Origin: Lysobacteraceae bacterium PS02065
GTDB lineage: Bacteria > Pseudomonadota > Gammaproteobacteria > Xanthomonadales > Rhodanobacteraceae
DNA length: 64,000 nt
NCBI GenBank assembly: GCA_029959555.1
Contig: JASCPI010000008.1
Coordinates: 57,651-121,650, forward strand
Reading direction: 5' to 3'
This document shows, piece by piece, positions 51,715 through 62,674 of the stretch (positions within the stretch are counted from its first letter, which is position 1; the number at the start of each line of letters is the position of its first letter). The notes beneath the pieces are model-generated. The model had not been told where the DNA came from. It saw nothing but the letters and a program-made list of their open reading frames with translations, and did no database searches. The position numbers and the translations under genes were made by a program.

Positions 51715-52596
51715 ATGTCGATCAAGCATCCGGTGATCGCGGTCACCGGCTCCTCGGGCGCCGGCACCACGACCGTGCTGCAGAGCTTCGCCAACGTGTT
51801 CCGGCGCGAAGGCATCGCCGCGCAGATCGTCGAGGGCGACGCGTTCCATCGCTACGACCGTCTCGGCATGCGTGCCGCGATGAAGGAGGCCGAAGCCGCG
51901 GGCAACCGCAACTTCAGCCATTTCGGACCCGAGGCGAACCTGCTCGAGGAGCTCGAGGCCTTGTTCCGCGACTACGGCGAAGGCGGCCGCGGGCGCGTGC
52001 GCAAGTACCTGCACGACCACGAGGAAGCCAAGCCCTACGGTCAGGATCCGGGCACGTTCACGGCCTGGGAGGACATCCCGCCCGGTTCCGACCTGCTGTT
52101 CTACGAAGGCCTGCACGGCGCGGCGAAGACCGACACGATCGACGTCGCGCGGCACGCCGACCTGTGCATCGGCGTCGTGCCGATCGTCAACCTCGAGTGG
52201 ATCCAGAAGCTGCATCGCGACCAGCGCTGCCGCGGCTACAGCCAGGAAGCGGTCATGGACACGATCCTGCGCCGCATGCCCGACTACGTCGCGCACATCT
52301 GCCCGCAGTTCTCGCGTACGCACGTGAACTTCCAGCGCGTGCCGACCGTGGACACGTCGAATCCGTTCATCGCGCGCGACATCCCGACGCCCGACGAGAG
52401 CTTCGTCGTGATCCGCTTCGCCAACCCGCGCGGCATCGACTTCCCGTGGCTGCTCGGCATGCTCAGCGACTCGTTCATGAGCCGCGCGAACACGATCGTC
52501 GCGCCGGGCGGAAAGATGGGCCTCGCGATGCAGCTCATCTTCACGCCGATGATCCTGCAGCTCATGGACCGCAAGCGCCGCGCGCTCGCCGCGTGA
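51715..52596 (+). CDS. cbbP: Phosphoribulokinase (class I)
   Basis: The 293-residue protein has Walker [41 protein letters not shown] and the class I proteobacterial C-terminus ([26 protein letters not shown]). It makes ribulose-1,5-bisphosphate with ATP. Class I enzymes are octameric and activated by NADH; the sequence does not contradict this. Confidence 0.96.
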   Translation: MSIKHPVIAVTGSSGAGTTTVLQSFANVFRREGIAAQIVEGDAFHRYDRLGMRAAMKEAEAAGNRNFSHFGPEANLLEELEALFRDYGEGGRGRVRKYLHDHEEAKPYGQDPGTFTAWEDIPPGSDLLFYEGLHGAAKTDTIDVARHADLCIGVVPIVNLEWIQKLHRDQRCRGYSQEAVMDTILRRMPDYVAHICPQFSRTHVNFQRVPTVDTSNPFIARDIPTPDESFVVIRFANPRGIDFPWLLGMLSDSFMSRANTIVAPGGKMGLAMQLIFTPMILQLMDRKRRALAA

Positions 52597-52618
52597 TGCC
52601 GCACCGAGGACACGCCCG

Positions 52619-54673
52619 ATGAACGCCCGACTCGACACGTCCGCCCTGCCCGACCGCGCGCCGCTCGCGCACGCCATCCGCTTCCTCGCCGCCGATGCCG
52701 TGCAGGCGGCACGCTCGGGGCATCCCGGTGCGCCGCTCGGCATGGCCGAGATCGCCGTCGCGCTGTGGACACGCCACCTGCGCCACAACCCCGCGCATCC
52801 GGGCTGGGCCGACCGCGACCGTTTCGTGCTCTCGAACGGCCACGCCTCGATGCTGCTCTACGCGCTGCTGCACCTGACCGGCTACGACCTGCCCGTCGAG
52901 GAACTGCGACGCTTCCGCCAGCTGCACAGCCAGGCGCCGGGTCATCCGGAATGGAGCGTCACGCCCGGCGTCGAGACGACCACCGGCCCGCTCGGGCAAG
53001 GCCTCGCCAACGCGGTCGGCATGGCGCTCGCGGAAGCCCTGCTCGCGCGCGAGTTCAACCGCGACGGGCATGCCGTCGTCGACCATCGCACCTGGGTGTT
53101 CGTCGGCGACGGCTGCCTCATGGAAGGCCTCTCGCAGGAGGTCATCTCGCTCGCCGGCACGCTCGGCCTCGGCAAGCTCACCGTGTTCTACGACGACAAC
53201 GGCATCTCGATCGACGGCGAGGTCGAGCACTGGTTCGCCGACGACACACCGGCACGCTTCGAGGCCTGCGGATGGCACGTCGTGCGCGACGTCGACGGTC
53301 ATGACGTCGACGCGATCGATGCGGCGATCGAGGCCGCGCGGCGCGAACGCGACAAGCCCACGCTGATCGCCTGCCGCACCGTGATCGGCCACGGCAGCCC
53401 GAACAAGGCCGGCGGACACGGCGTGCACGGCGCGCCGCTCGGCGACGACGAGATCACCGCGATGCGCGAGCATCTCGGCTGGCCGCACAAGCCGTTCGAG
53501 GTCCCGGGCGAGGTGCGGGCACGCTGGGACGCGCGTGCCGAAGGCCGTGCACGCGAGGGAGAGTGGCGGCAACGCCTCGATGCCTACGCAAGACTGTGGC
53601 CCGCCGAGGCCGCCGAGCTCGAACGTCGCCTGCGCGGCGACCTGCCGGTGGACTGGCCGGCGGCGGTTCGCGCCGCGCTCGCCGAAGTGCAGGTCGCGAT
53701 GCCGAACGTCGCCACGCGCAAGGCCTCGCAGCAGGCGCTCGACCGCCTCGCTGTGCTCGTGCCCGAACTGCTCGGCGGCTCGGCCGATCTCGCGAGTTCG
53801 AACCTGACCGAGTTCAAGGGCGCCACACCGGTGCGCCGCGGACGTGACGGCGAAGGTCCTACCGCGGGTCGACACGTCAACTACGGCGTGCGCGAATTCG
53901 GCATGGCCGCGATCATGAACGGTCTCGCCCTGCACGGCGGCTACATCCCGTACGGCGGCACGTTCCTCGTGTTCTCCGACTACGCGCGCAACGCGATCCG
54001 CATGGCCGCCCTGATGCGCCAGCGCGTGATCTTCGTGCTCACGCACGATTCGATCGGCCTCGGCGAGGACGGTCCCACGCACCAGCCCGTCGAGCACGTC
54101 GCCTCGCTGCGCCTGATCCCCGACCTGCTCGTGCTGCGCCCCTGCGATGCGGCCGAAACCATGGCCGCGTGGATCCAGGCGATCGAGCGTCGCGACGGAC
54201 CGACCTGCCTCGTGCTGTCGCGCCAGGAGCTACCCGCGCAACCGCGCACGCGCGAGCAGCTCGATGCGATCACACGCGGCGGCTACGTGCTCGCCGAAGC
54301 CGCCTCGGGCACGCCACGCGCGGTCGTGCTCGCGAGCGGTTCGGAAGTCGCCCTCGCGCTCGCCGCGCGCGCGAGCCTCGGCGACGACGGCCGCGACGTG
54401 CGCGTGGTCAGCGTGCCGTCGCTCGAACGCTTCGAGGCGCAGGATGCGACGTATCGCGACAGAGTGATGCCGCCCGGCGTGCCGCGCGTCGCGGTCGAGG
54501 CCGGGCATCCGCTGCCGTGGAGACACCTGGTCGGCGCGCAGGGCAGCGTCGTCGGCCTCGCGCGCTTCGGCGAATCGGCGCCCGCGGCCCAGCTGTTCGA
54601 ACTCTTCGGCTTCACACCCGGCAACGTCGCGGCGCACCTGCGCCGCGCCCTCGAGACGGAGCGACGCGCATGA
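52619..54673 (+). CDS. cbbT: Transketolase
   Basis: The 684-residue protein has [14 protein letters not shown], thiamine-diphosphate site [48 protein letters not shown], and a C-terminal regulatory domain ([13 protein letters not shown]). It regenerates pentose phosphates from fructose-6-phosphate and sedoheptulose-7-phosphate. Its TGA overlaps the cbbZ ATG by 4 bp. Confidence 0.97.
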   Translation: MNARLDTSALPDRAPLAHAIRFLAADAVQAARSGHPGAPLGMAEIAVALWTRHLRHNPAHPGWADRDRFVLSNGHASMLLYALLHLTGYDLPVEELRRFRQLHSQAPGHPEWSVTPGVETTTGPLGQGLANAVGMALAEALLAREFNRDGHAVVDHRTWVFVGDGCLMEGLSQEVISLAGTLGLGKLTVFYDDNGISIDGEVEHWFADDTPARFEACGWHVVRDVDGHDVDAIDAAIEAARRERDKPTLIACRTVIGHGSPNKAGGHGVHGAPLGDDEITAMREHLGWPHKPFEVPGEVRARWDARAEGRAREGEWRQRLDAYARLWPAEAAELERRLRGDLPVDWPAAVRAALAEVQVAMPNVATRKASQQALDRLAVLVPELLGGSADLASSNLTEFKGATPVRRGRDGEGPTAGRHVNYGVREFGMAAIMNGLALHGGYIPYGGTFLVFSDYARNAIRMAALMRQRVIFVLTHDSIGLGEDGPTHQPVEHVASLRLIPDLLVLRPCDAAETMAAWIQAIERRDGPTCLVLSRQELPAQPRTREQLDAITRGGYVLAEAASGTPRAVVLASGSEVALALAARASLGDDGRDVRVVSVPSLERFEAQDATYRDRVMPPGVPRVAVEAGHPLPWRHLVGAQGSVVGLARFGESAPAAQLFELFGFTPGNVAAHLRRALETERRA

Positions 54674-55356
54674 CCCCGCCGATCCGCGCCGTGCTGTTCG
54701 ACATGGACGGCACGCTGCTGCACACCGCGCCCGACATCACGATCGCACTGAACCAGGCGCTCGCGTCCGAAGGCCTCGCACCGCTTGCGGTCGAATCGGT
54801 CGCGGCACTGATCGGTCGCGGTCCGCGGGTGCTCGTCGAGCGCGCGCTCGCGCTGCGCGGAATCAGCGACGGCGCACGCACCGACGATGTCTACGATCGC
54901 TACGTCGCGCGCTATGCCGAGCAGCTCGGCCGCGCCACGGAAGTGTTCCCGGGTGCGTTGCGCTGCCTGCAGCGCCTGCGTGCCCGCGGGTACGCGCTCG
55001 GTGTCGTGACCAACGCCTTGCAGCGCTTCGCCGAAGCCGCGCTCGGCCGCTTCTGGCTCGCCGATCCGCTCGACCTCGTGCTCGGCGGCGACCGCGTCGC
55101 GTTCACCAAGCCGCATCCCGAACACCTGCTGTCGGCCTGCCGCGCACTCGGTGTTTCGCCGGCGGAGGTTCTGTTCGTCGGCGACTCGATCAACGACGTG
55201 CTCGCCGCGCGCGCGGCCGGCTGCACGATCGTCGCGGTGCGCCACGGCTACAACGAGGGTCGTCCGCCCGAGACGCTGGGCTGCCCTCTGCTCGATGGTC
55301 TCGATGCGCTGCCCGCATGGCTCGAGGCGCGCCGCGTCGCCACCGAGCCGGCCTGA
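54670..55356 (+). CDS. cbbZ: Phosphoglycolate phosphatase
   Basis: The 228-residue HAD enzyme has the nucleophile motif [14 protein letters not shown], Thr motif [10 protein letters not shown] and acidic motif [18 protein letters not shown]. It removes the 2-phosphoglycolate made when Rubisco uses O2. It is translationally coupled to cbbT. Confidence 0.94.
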   Translation: MTPPIRAVLFDMDGTLLHTAPDITIALNQALASEGLAPLAVESVAALIGRGPRVLVERALALRGISDGARTDDVYDRYVARYAEQLGRATEVFPGALRCLQRLRARGYALGVVTNALQRFAEAALGRFWLADPLDLVLGGDRVAFTKPHPEHLLSACRALGVSPAEVLFVGDSINDVLAARAAGCTIVAVRHGYNEGRPPETLGCPLLDGLDALPAWLEARRVATEPA

Positions 55357-55391
55357 ATCCGCTCCATCACGTCACCGGGAGGATCCGCACC

Positions 55392-56429
55392 ATGGCCTTC
55401 ATCAGCCTTCGCCAGTTGCTCGACCATGCCGCCGAGCACGACTACGGCGTGCCCGCGTTCAACGTCAACAACCTCGAACAGATCCAGGCCATCATGTTCG
55501 CCGCCGAGGAGACGCGCAGCCCGGTCATCCTGCAGGCCTCGGCCGGCGCGCGGAAGTACGCGGGCGAGCCGTTCCTGCGCCACATGGTGCTCGCCGCAGT
55601 CGAGGCCTGGCCCGACATCCCGGTCGTGCTGCACCAGGACCACGGCGCCTCGCCGGCCGTGTGCCAGCAGTCGCTGCGCTCCGGATTCACCTCGGTGATG
55701 ATGGACGGCTCGCTGCTCGAGGACCAGAAGACACCGGCCGACTACGCCTACAACGTCGAGACCACGCGCTTCGTCACGCGCATGGCGCATGCGGTCGGCG
55801 TGTCGGTCGAAGGCGAGCTCGGCTGCCTCGGCTCGCTCGAGACCGGCACCGCGGGTGAAGAAGACGGCGTCGGCGCGGAGGGCACGCTGTCGCACGACAT
55901 GCTGCTGACCGATCCCGCGCAGGCACGCGACTTCGTCGAGCGCACGCGCGTCGATGCACTCGCGATCGCGATCGGCACGTCGCACGGCGCCTACAAGTTC
56001 ACGCGCCAGCCGACCGGCGACATCCTCGCGATCGACCGCATCCGCGCGATACACGAGGCCGTGCCCGACACCCACCTCGTCATGCACGGCTCGAGTTCGG
56101 TGCCGCAGGAATGGCTCGCGATCATCCGCGAGCACGGTGGCGACATCAAGGAAACCTACGGCGTGCCGGTCGAGGAGATCCAGCGCGGCATCCGCCACGG
56201 CGTGCGCAAGGTCAACATCGATACCGACATCCGCCTCGCGATGACCGGCGCGATGCGCAAGGCCTTCGCCGAGGACCGCAGCGAGTTCGATCCGCGCAAG
56301 GCGCTCAAGGCCGCGACTGCGGCCGCGCGCGGCATCTGCAAGGCGCGCTTCGAGGCGTTCGGCTGCGCGGGGCACTCCGATCGCATCAGGCCCGTGCCGC
56401 TCGAGGCCATGGCGCGGCGCTACCACTGA
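55392..56429 (+). CDS. cbbA: Class II fructose-bisphosphate aldolase
   Basis: The 345-residue protein has [19 protein letters not shown], zinc ligands in [17 protein letters not shown] and [16 protein letters not shown], and [11 protein letters not shown]. It condenses triose phosphates in the Calvin cycle and gluconeogenesis. GGGAGG lies before ATG 55392; the in-frame sequence upstream is the tail of cbbZ. Confidence 0.96.
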   Translation: MAFISLRQLLDHAAEHDYGVPAFNVNNLEQIQAIMFAAEETRSPVILQASAGARKYAGEPFLRHMVLAAVEAWPDIPVVLHQDHGASPAVCQQSLRSGFTSVMMDGSLLEDQKTPADYAYNVETTRFVTRMAHAVGVSVEGELGCLGSLETGTAGEEDGVGAEGTLSHDMLLTDPAQARDFVERTRVDALAIAIGTSHGAYKFTRQPTGDILAIDRIRAIHEAVPDTHLVMHGSSSVPQEWLAIIREHGGDIKETYGVPVEEIQRGIRHGVRKVNIDTDIRLAMTGAMRKAFAEDRSEFDPRKALKAATAAARGICKARFEAFGCAGHSDRIRPVPLEAMARRYH

Positions 56430-56433
56430 GCCC

Positions 56434-57195
56434 ATGTCGACACCCTCTTCCCGCGTCACCGTCGCGCCTGCGGTCGAACGACTGCAGGCACTCGTGTTCG
56501 ACGTCGACGGCACGCTCGCCGACACCGAGCGCGACGGCCATCGCGTCGCGTTCAACCTCGCGTTCGAGGATCTCGCGCTACCGTGGTTCTGGGACGTGCC
56601 GCGCTACGGCGAGCTGCTCGCGGTCACCGGTGGACGCGAACGCCTGCTGCACTTCTTCGAGACGAAGCACGTGAAGCTCGCCACGGCCGAACGCGACGAG
56701 CTCGCACGCGAGCTGCATGCGCGCAAGACGCACCACTACGCACGCCTCGTGCGCGAGGGCCGCGTCGACTGGCGACCCGGCGTGCAGCGCCTGCTCGCCG
56801 AGACACGCGATGCCGGCGTGCTCCTCGCGATCGCGACGACGACGACACGCGCCAACGTCGAGGTGCTGTTCGCGACCTCGGCGGTACCGCTGTCGGTGTT
56901 CGAGGTCGTCGCGACGGCCGAGGATGCCGAGCGCAAGAAGCCCGATCCGGGCATCTACGAGCATGTGCTCGCGCGACTCGGCGTCGACGCCACCCACGCC
57001 CTCGCGATCGAGGACTCGTCCGCGGGGCTCGCCGCGGCGCGCGCCGCCGGTGTGGCGACACTCGTGACGGTCAACGACTACACACGCGACCAGGCCTTCG
57101 ACGGTGCCCTCGCCGTCGTGCCGCATCTCGACGACGACGGCGCCGGCAGCCGGATCGATCTCGACCGCCTGCGCGGATGGCTCCGTCACGCCTGA
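56434..57195 (+). CDS. cbbY: CbbY-type HAD phosphatase (xylulose-1,5-bisphosphate)
   Basis: The 253-residue protein has FDVDGTLADTERDGHRVAFN, the CbbY-type cap (WFWDVPRYGELLAVTGGRERLLHF), and EDAERKKPDPGIY then AIEDSSAGLAAARAAG. CbbY destroys xylulose-1,5-bisphosphate, a misfire product that blocks Rubisco, so it complements CbbX. It is 4 bp after cbbA and ends the operon. Confidence 0.94.
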   Translation: MSTPSSRVTVAPAVERLQALVFDVDGTLADTERDGHRVAFNLAFEDLALPWFWDVPRYGELLAVTGGRERLLHFFETKHVKLATAERDELARELHARKTHHYARLVREGRVDWRPGVQRLLAETRDAGVLLAIATTTTRANVEVLFATSAVPLSVFEVVATAEDAERKKPDPGIYEHVLARLGVDATHALAIEDSSAGLAAARAAGVATLVTVNDYTRDQAFDGALAVVPHLDDDGAGSRIDLDRLRGWLRHA

Positions 57196-57216
57196 TGTCG
57201 CCACGCTGAAACGCGG

Positions 57217-57250
57217 GCGTCATCCCGCTTTCACGACACGTTCCTAGCCT
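57217..57250 (+). promoter_or_regulatory. Candidate Pho box and -10 upstream of the phosphatase operon
   Basis: GCGTCAT-CCCG-CTTTCAC (57217-57234) matches CTGTCAT-N4-CTGTCAC at 11 of 14 positions, and TAGCCT follows at the right distance for a -10. The first half also looks like the edge of a REP element (CGTCATCCCG), so it may be a degenerate repeat. Confidence 0.4.
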
Positions 57251-57302
57251 TTCCTGAACGCACCGCGGCGCTCGTGCCGCGTGCTCGCCGGGGATCGCCC
57301 AC

Positions 57303-57875
57303 GTGTCATCCTCCATGCCTCGTTCCATCGCCGCGCAGGCCTTCGCGCTCGTGGCGCTGCTGTCGTGCGGCGACGTCGCCGCGCACACCCACTCCGAGCC
57401 CGTCGAATCGCGTGAGGCACCGCGCGCGCTCGCCGTGAAGAAGGAACTCGGCGCACCGCCGAAGGACGTCGTCGATCTCAAGTTCCGCGACCTGTTCGCG
57501 ATGCCGGTCGGCCCGCGCGGGCTCGAGCCGAGCGACACGCTCAAGGCCGCCGCCGGCAAGCGCGTGCGCATGGTCGGCTTCATGGTGCAGCAGTCGCCGG
57601 CGACGCTCGGCGGATTCCTGCTCTCGCCGCTGCCGGTCGCGTCCGGCGACGCCGACGAAGACCTCGCCGACGACCTGCCGCCCGGCCTCGTGCGCGTCGA
57701 GCTTCCCTCGCATCCGGACCGGGTCCTGCCGCACCTGCGCGGACTCATCCACGTGACCGGCACGCTCGAGCTCGGCGCGCAGGAAAGCCGCGAAGGCACG
57801 CGCATCTCGTTCGTGCGCATCGTCCCCGATCGCAAGACCGAGCGTGCGCTCGCGAAGCTCGCGCACGCCCCCTGA
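57303..57875 (+). CDS. Periplasmic or secreted protein of unknown function, upstream of alkaline phosphatase
   Basis: The 190-residue product starts at GTG 57303 (GGGGA 8 bp upstream) or ATG 57315. It has a signal peptide (MPRSIAAQAFALVALLSCGDVAA) and a His-containing mature start (HTHSEPVES). A segment KAAAGKRVRMVGFMVQQSPATLGGFLLSPLPV and VTGTLELGAQ suggest an OB-like beta domain. The alkaline phosphatase gene follows by 34 bp, so a shared operon is likely. No firm family. Confidence 0.65.
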   Translation: MSSSMPRSIAAQAFALVALLSCGDVAAHTHSEPVESREAPRALAVKKELGAPPKDVVDLKFRDLFAMPVGPRGLEPSDTLKAAAGKRVRMVGFMVQQSPATLGGFLLSPLPVASGDADEDLADDLPPGLVRVELPSHPDRVLPHLRGLIHVTGTLELGAQESREGTRISFVRIVPDRKTERALAKLAHAP

Positions 57876-57909
57876 TCCCTTTCCGCTCCTCCCTCGCAGA
57901 GGTTTCCCC

Positions 57910-59970
57910 ATGTCCACGCTTTCGCGCCACGCCCCGCTCGCGCTCGCCCTCGCTTCGCTGCTGTCCAGCGCGCCCGCGCTGGCCGGCACGGTGTCCCGCC
58001 TCACCCCGCCGAGCGAGCTGTTCGCTTCGGGCGCCGAAGCGCCGGTGATCGCGCGCTTCCTGCCCGGCCAGCGCTTCGACCTGCAGGCGACGATCCAGCC
58101 CGACGCGGGCCAGACCATCACGTCGTTCGAGTTCTACGTCGACGGTGCGCCGACGCGTCGCGACCAGGTCATCCCGATCGGTGGCGAACTCGTCACGATC
58201 CCGTCCACCGCTGCGCGCAGCACGGTGACCGAGACCGGCGCCGCCGCGACCTGCGTCAACGCCTCGGGCCGCACCACGGGCGCCTCGGGCTGCAAGCTCG
58301 TCGCAGGCCTGCCGTCGAACACGGCGGTCGTCACGCAGCGCGCGTACTCGCACATGGAACCCGGCGTGCATGCGCTCAAGATCGTCGCGTGGCAGAGCGA
58401 CGGCTCGCGCATCAGCGCGACCGGCAACTTCGAGATTGTCGGCATCACGCCGGGCGGCACGGTCGCCAAGAACATCATCATCATGCTCGGCGACGGCATG
58501 GGCGCCTCGCACCGCACGGCGGCGCGCATCATGTCCAAGGGCTATGCGCAGGGCAAGGCGAAGGGTCGCCTGGCGATGGACACGTTCCCGGTCAGCGGCA
58601 TGGTCATGACGGCGTCGCTCAACTCGATCGTGACCGACTCCGCGCCGGGCATGCAGAACTACGTCAACGGCAACAAGGGCAACAACAACGAGGAAGGCGT
58701 GTTCCCCGACGACACGCGCGACGCGTTCGACAACCCGCGCATCGAGTACCTCGCCGAATACCTGCACATGCTGCAGGGCAAGTCGCTCGGCATCGTGACC
58801 ACGTCGGACGTGTTCGACGCGACGCCGGCCGCCAACGCGATCCACACCTCGGCGCGCGGCAATGGAACCGGCATCGTCGACCAGTTCCTCGACGACCGCC
58901 ACCTCACCGGCCTGACCGTGCTCATGGGCGGCGGCCGCAAGTGGTTCCTGCCTAACGCCGGTGACAGCACGAGCCCGCAACCGCTCAACGGTTCGCAGCG
59001 TCGCAGTTCGAACGACTACGTGCTGCCCGACGACCTCGTCGCGGGCTGGGGCGCGAGCCGCGGTGCGATCGATCCGGGCCGCGACCTCATCGCCGATTTC
59101 GAAGGCGCCGGCTACACCTACACGCCGGACCGCACGGCGCTCGACGCCGCGTTCGCGACGCGCGTGCCGGACAAGCTGCTCGGCCTCTACGCGTTCTCGA
59201 ACATGAACGTCGCGTTCGACAAGGTCGCCGGACGCCGCGGCAACGGCACCGTCGTCGACGCCTACGGCTTCCCCGACCAGCCGATGCTCGACGAGATGAC
59301 CGACAAGGCGCTCAAGGTGCTCGCGAAGAACCCGAACGGCTTCGTGGCGATGATCGAGGCCGCGTCGATCGACAAGCAATCGCACCTCATGGACAGCGAC
59401 CGCTGGCCGCTCGAGGTGATCGAGTTCGACCGCGCGATCGCGGTGGCGAAGCGCTTCGCCGAGCAGAACCCCGACACGATCGTCATCGTCACGGCCGACC
59501 ATGAGTGCTCGGGTGCGGCGATCATCGGCGCGGCGACCGTCACGGCCGCGGCGCTCGAAGCCGACCCGGACGCGGGCCAGTCGGTCGTCGGCGTGTACGA
59601 AGCGGCGAAGTTCCCGAAGTACACGATCGCCGGTGACGGCTACCCGGTCACGACCGTGATCGACAACCGCATGCTGATCGGTTACGGCGCGAACGCGGAT
59701 CGCTACGAGACGTGGCTGCCGACCGTGTACCCGACGCTCGACTCGCAGCAGCCCTTCTCGCCGTCGGCGTCGCCGGCCAACCCGAGCGTGCGCAACCAGG
59801 GTGCGGGCTTCCTGATCACGGGTCAGGTCGGCGGCAACCAGGCCGTGCACACGGCGACCGACATCCCGCTGTCGGCCTACGGCCGCGGCGCCGCTGCGTT
59901 CACGGGCGTGTTCGACAACACCGATGTGTTCTTCAAGCTCGGCCAGATCGCGATCGGCGGCGTGCAGTAA
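57910..59970 (+). CDS. Secreted alkaline phosphatase
   Basis: The 686-residue protein has a signal peptide (MSTLSRHAPLALALASLLSSAPALAG), an N-terminal extra beta domain (about 25-180), and a PhoA-fold core: metal site NIIIMLGDGMGASH, nucleophile Ser in IVTDSAPGMQNYVNGNKGN, MIEAASIDKQSHLMD, and VTADHECSGAAIIG. It hydrolyses phosphate monoesters outside the cytosol. It is longer than E. coli PhoA, with the extension at the N-terminus. Not assigned phoA because the subfamily is uncertain. Confidence 0.9.
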   Translation: MSTLSRHAPLALALASLLSSAPALAGTVSRLTPPSELFASGAEAPVIARFLPGQRFDLQATIQPDAGQTITSFEFYVDGAPTRRDQVIPIGGELVTIPSTAARSTVTETGAAATCVNASGRTTGASGCKLVAGLPSNTAVVTQRAYSHMEPGVHALKIVAWQSDGSRISATGNFEIVGITPGGTVAKNIIIMLGDGMGASHRTAARIMSKGYAQGKAKGRLAMDTFPVSGMVMTASLNSIVTDSAPGMQNYVNGNKGNNNEEGVFPDDTRDAFDNPRIEYLAEYLHMLQGKSLGIVTTSDVFDATPAANAIHTSARGNGTGIVDQFLDDRHLTGLTVLMGGGRKWFLPNAGDSTSPQPLNGSQRRSSNDYVLPDDLVAGWGASRGAIDPGRDLIADFEGAGYTYTPDRTALDAAFATRVPDKLLGLYAFSNMNVAFDKVAGRRGNGTVVDAYGFPDQPMLDEMTDKALKVLAKNPNGFVAMIEAASIDKQSHLMDSDRWPLEVIEFDRAIAVAKRFAEQNPDTIVIVTADHECSGAAIIGAATVTAAALEADPDAGQSVVGVYEAAKFPKYTIAGDGYPVTTVIDNRMLIGYGANADRYETWLPTVYPTLDSQQPFSPSASPANPSVRNQGAGFLITGQVGGNQAVHTATDIPLSAYGRGAAAFTGVFDNTDVFFKLGQIAIGGVQ

Positions 59971-59983
59971 GCGACACCCGGCT

Positions 59984-60011
59984 CCCGGTCACCGCACGCG
60001 CGGTGGCCGGG
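59984..60011. terminator. Stem-loop between convergent phosphatase and reductase genes
   Basis: CCCGGTCACCGC pairs with GCGGTGGCCGGG over a 4-nt loop (one G-U pair). It lies 13 bp after the phosphatase stop and 44 bp from the reductase stop and may serve both strands. Confidence 0.65.
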
Positions 60012-60054
60012 AACCCTGCATCATCGGGATGCGCGCACCGTCATCGCGCGCAGG

Positions 60055-61410
60055 TCAGCGCAGCAGCACGAGTTCCTCGGCCGCGGTCGGATGGATCGCG
60101 ACCGTCGCGTCGAGATCGGCCTTGCGCGCACCGGCCTTCATCGCCACCGCGAAACCCTGCAGGATCTCGTCGACGCCGTCGCCGGCGAGATGGATGCCGA
60201 CGATGCGCTCGTCGTCGCCGAAGCAGATCAGCTTAATCGCGACGCGCTCGTCGCAGCCGACGATCGCGTTGAGCATCGGCCGGAAGCGCGTGCGGTAGAC
60301 GCGCACCGCGTCGCCGTGGCGCTCGCGCGCCGCCGCTTCGGTGAGTCCGACGGCACCGACCGGCACCGCACCGAAACACACGCTGGGAATGTCGCGATAG
60401 TCCAGGCAGGCCTCGGGCTGGCCGCCGAACAGGCGATCGGCGAGGCGGCGTCCGGCGGCGACCGCGACCGGCGTCAGCGCGACACGACCGGTCACATCGC
60501 CGACCGCATGGATGCCGACCACATTCGTGTCCTGGCGATCGTCGACGACGATGTGGCCCGTGGCGTCGACCGCGATACCGGCCGCGGCGAGGTCGAGCGT
60601 CGCGGTGTTCGGCGTACGTCCTGCGGCCCAGATCACGCTGTCGAATCCGCTCTCGGCGGCCGCGGTCTCCTCGAACGACAGTGCGAGCCCGGCGCGATCG
60701 CTGCGCGAGATCGCCGCGAGCGTGCGACCGCAGGTCACGCCGATGCCGCGCCCGCGCATGATGCCGACGAGGTGCTCGACCATGTCCGCATCGAAATGCG
60801 TGAGCAGCGCCTCGCCGCGCACGAACAGCTCGACTTCGCTGCCGAGCGCGTGCAGTACGCCGGCGAGCTCGCAGGCGACATAGCCGCCGCCGATGATCGC
60901 GACGCGCGGCGGCGCCGCCCGCAGACCGAAGAAGCCATCCGAATCGATCGCGTGGTGTCCCCCGTGGATCTCGGCGGGACGCGGCCGCGAGCCGGTCGCG
61001 ACGACCACGTGCGCCGCGCGGAACTCGCGCGTCGGCGTCGCGACCACGCCCGGCGCGAGGAAACGTCCGGACTCGCGCACCACCTCGATGCCCGCGGCCT
61101 CGAACTGGGCACGGTAGCTCGCATGGATGTCGCCGATGTAGGCCTCGCGACGCGCGACGTAGGCCGGCCAGTCGAGCGGCCCCGCGATCGTCGCGAAGCC
61201 CGCCTGGCGCGCGGTCTGCTGCAGGCTCGCCAGGCGCGCGGCGAGCCACATGGCCTTCTTCGGCACGCAGCCGGCGTTCACGCAGGTGCCGCCGAACGGT
61301 CCCGGATCGAGCAGCGCGACGCGTGCGCCGTGGCGTGCAGCGCGGATCGCCGTGCCGATGCCGCCGGAGCCGGCGCCGAGGACGAGGAGGTCGAACGAGG
61401 AAACGGTCAT
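60055..61410 (-). CDS. gor: Glutathione-disulfide reductase
   Basis: The 451-residue flavoprotein has FAD motif VLGAGSGGIGTAIRAA, redox-active disulfide GGTCVNAGCVPKK, NAD(P)H motif IIGGGYVACELAGVLHALG followed by an Arg, GIHAVGDVTGRVALTPVA and the C-terminal active-site VAIHPTAAEELV. It reduces oxidised glutathione with NADPH. Relatives such as trypanothione or mercuric reductase are less likely because of the Gor-type C-terminus. Start ATG 61410. Confidence 0.92.
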   Translation of the reverse strand: MTVSSFDLLVLGAGSGGIGTAIRAARHGARVALLDPGPFGGTCVNAGCVPKKAMWLAARLASLQQTARQAGFATIAGPLDWPAYVARREAYIGDIHASYRAQFEAAGIEVVRESGRFLAPGVVATPTREFRAAHVVVATGSRPRPAEIHGGHHAIDSDGFFGLRAAPPRVAIIGGGYVACELAGVLHALGSEVELFVRGEALLTHFDADMVEHLVGIMRGRGIGVTCGRTLAAISRSDRAGLALSFEETAAAESGFDSVIWAAGRTPNTATLDLAAAGIAVDATGHIVVDDRQDTNVVGIHAVGDVTGRVALTPVAVAAGRRLADRLFGGQPEACLDYRDIPSVCFGAVPVGAVGLTEAAARERHGDAVRVYRTRFRPMLNAIVGCDERVAIKLICFGDDERIVGIHLAGDGVDEILQGFAVAMKAGARKADLDATVAIHPTAAEELVLLR

Positions 61411-61420
61411 GTCGAGGGCA

Positions 61421-62674
61421 TCATCCGAAACGGGTCGCGCGGAACGGCGCAAGGTCGAGGCTCGGCGTGGCGCCGGTGAGGATCTCGCGCACGAGTTGTG
61501 CGGTGATCGCCGACATGCTCACGCCGAGCATGCCGTGACCGGTGGCCAGGCAGAGGTTGTCGAGGCCGGGGACGCGGCCCAGGATCGGCAGGTCGTCGGG
61601 TGTCATCGGACGCCAGCCGTACCACTGTTCCTCCTCGACCGGCCCCTCGGGCTCGTGCAGGTAGAGCGCGGCACCACGGCGCAGCGCGTCGAGGCGCGTG
61701 CGGTTGAGGGTACGGTCGTAACCCGCGAACTCCATCGTGCTGCCGAGCCGATACCCCGAATCCCAGCTCGACACACAGACGCTGACTTCCTTGAGCACGA
61801 GCGGCAGGCGCGGACAGCGATCCGGCCGCGCATAGGTGATCGAGTAGCCCTTGCCGGGCTGGACCGGGATCGCCACGCCGAGCTGGCGCGCGAGCAGCGG
61901 CGACCACGCGCCGAGTGCGAACACGATCTCGCCGCCCGACCACGTGCCACGCGAAGTACGCACGTGGGTGATGCGGCTGCCGTCGCGTTCGAAACCCTCG
62001 ACCGCGGTGTCCTCCTCGACGACACCGCCGGCCTCGCGCACGAGGCGTGCGAGCTCGGCCACATAACGGTCGGGTCGCAGGCGCGCATCGTCGGGATTGA
62101 AGTAGCCGCCGGCGACGCCGGGCTTGAGCGCGGGTTCGAGCGCCTCGACGCGTGTGCCGTCGAGCGCCTCGATGGGTACGCCGACTTCCGCGAGCGCGCG
62201 CGGCAGCCATTGCGAGGCCTCGAATGCACGGGCATCGCGGAACACGTAGAGCGTGCCGTCGTGGCGGTACTCGCAGGCCATGCCGGTGCGCGCGACGAGC
62301 TCCTCGATGAGCCGGCGCGAGGCACTGAGCAGCGGCGCCTTGATCGCGGTGATGCGCGCGAAGTCGCGCCAGTTGCAGAACCCTGCGAAGCGCAGGAACC
62401 AGCGCAGCAGCACCGGATCGAGGCGTGGCTTGACGCGGAACGGCGCGTCGGCGCGGAACATCTGCGCGAGCGCCTCGCCGATCACGCCGGGCATCGCGAG
62501 GGGCGTCGCGTGGCTGGGCGTGAGCGTGCCGCAGTTGCCGTGCGAACTGCCGCGACCGGTCGCCCCCTGTTCCAGGATCGTCACGCTGCGGCCGGCCTCG
62601 AGCAGCGCGAGCGCGCTGGCCAGCCCGATCACGCCTCCGCCGAGGACGAGGACATCGGGATTGCGGGAAGTCAT
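61421..62674 (-). CDS. dadA: D-amino-acid dehydrogenase-type FAD oxidoreductase (DadA-like)
   Basis: The 417-residue protein has an N-terminal dinucleotide-binding motif VLVLGGGVIGLASALALLEAG and GSSHGNCGTLTPSHATPLAMPG, and a DAO-type C-terminus (WYGWRPMTPDDLPILGRV, NLCLATGHGMLGVSMS). DadA deaminates D-amino acids and passes electrons to the respiratory chain. It ends 10 bp before gor starts, so the two probably form an operon. No dadX racemase is visible. Confidence 0.85.
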   Translation of the reverse strand: MTSRNPDVLVLGGGVIGLASALALLEAGRSVTILEQGATGRGSSHGNCGTLTPSHATPLAMPGVIGEALAQMFRADAPFRVKPRLDPVLLRWFLRFAGFCNWRDFARITAIKAPLLSASRRLIEELVARTGMACEYRHDGTLYVFRDARAFEASQWLPRALAEVGVPIEALDGTRVEALEPALKPGVAGGYFNPDDARLRPDRYVAELARLVREAGGVVEEDTAVEGFERDGSRITHVRTSRGTWSGGEIVFALGAWSPLLARQLGVAIPVQPGKGYSITYARPDRCPRLPLVLKEVSVCVSSWDSGYRLGSTMEFAGYDRTLNRTRLDALRRGAALYLHEPEGPVEEEQWYGWRPMTPDDLPILGRVPGLDNLCLATGHGMLGVSMSAITAQLVREILTGATPSLDLAPFRATRFG

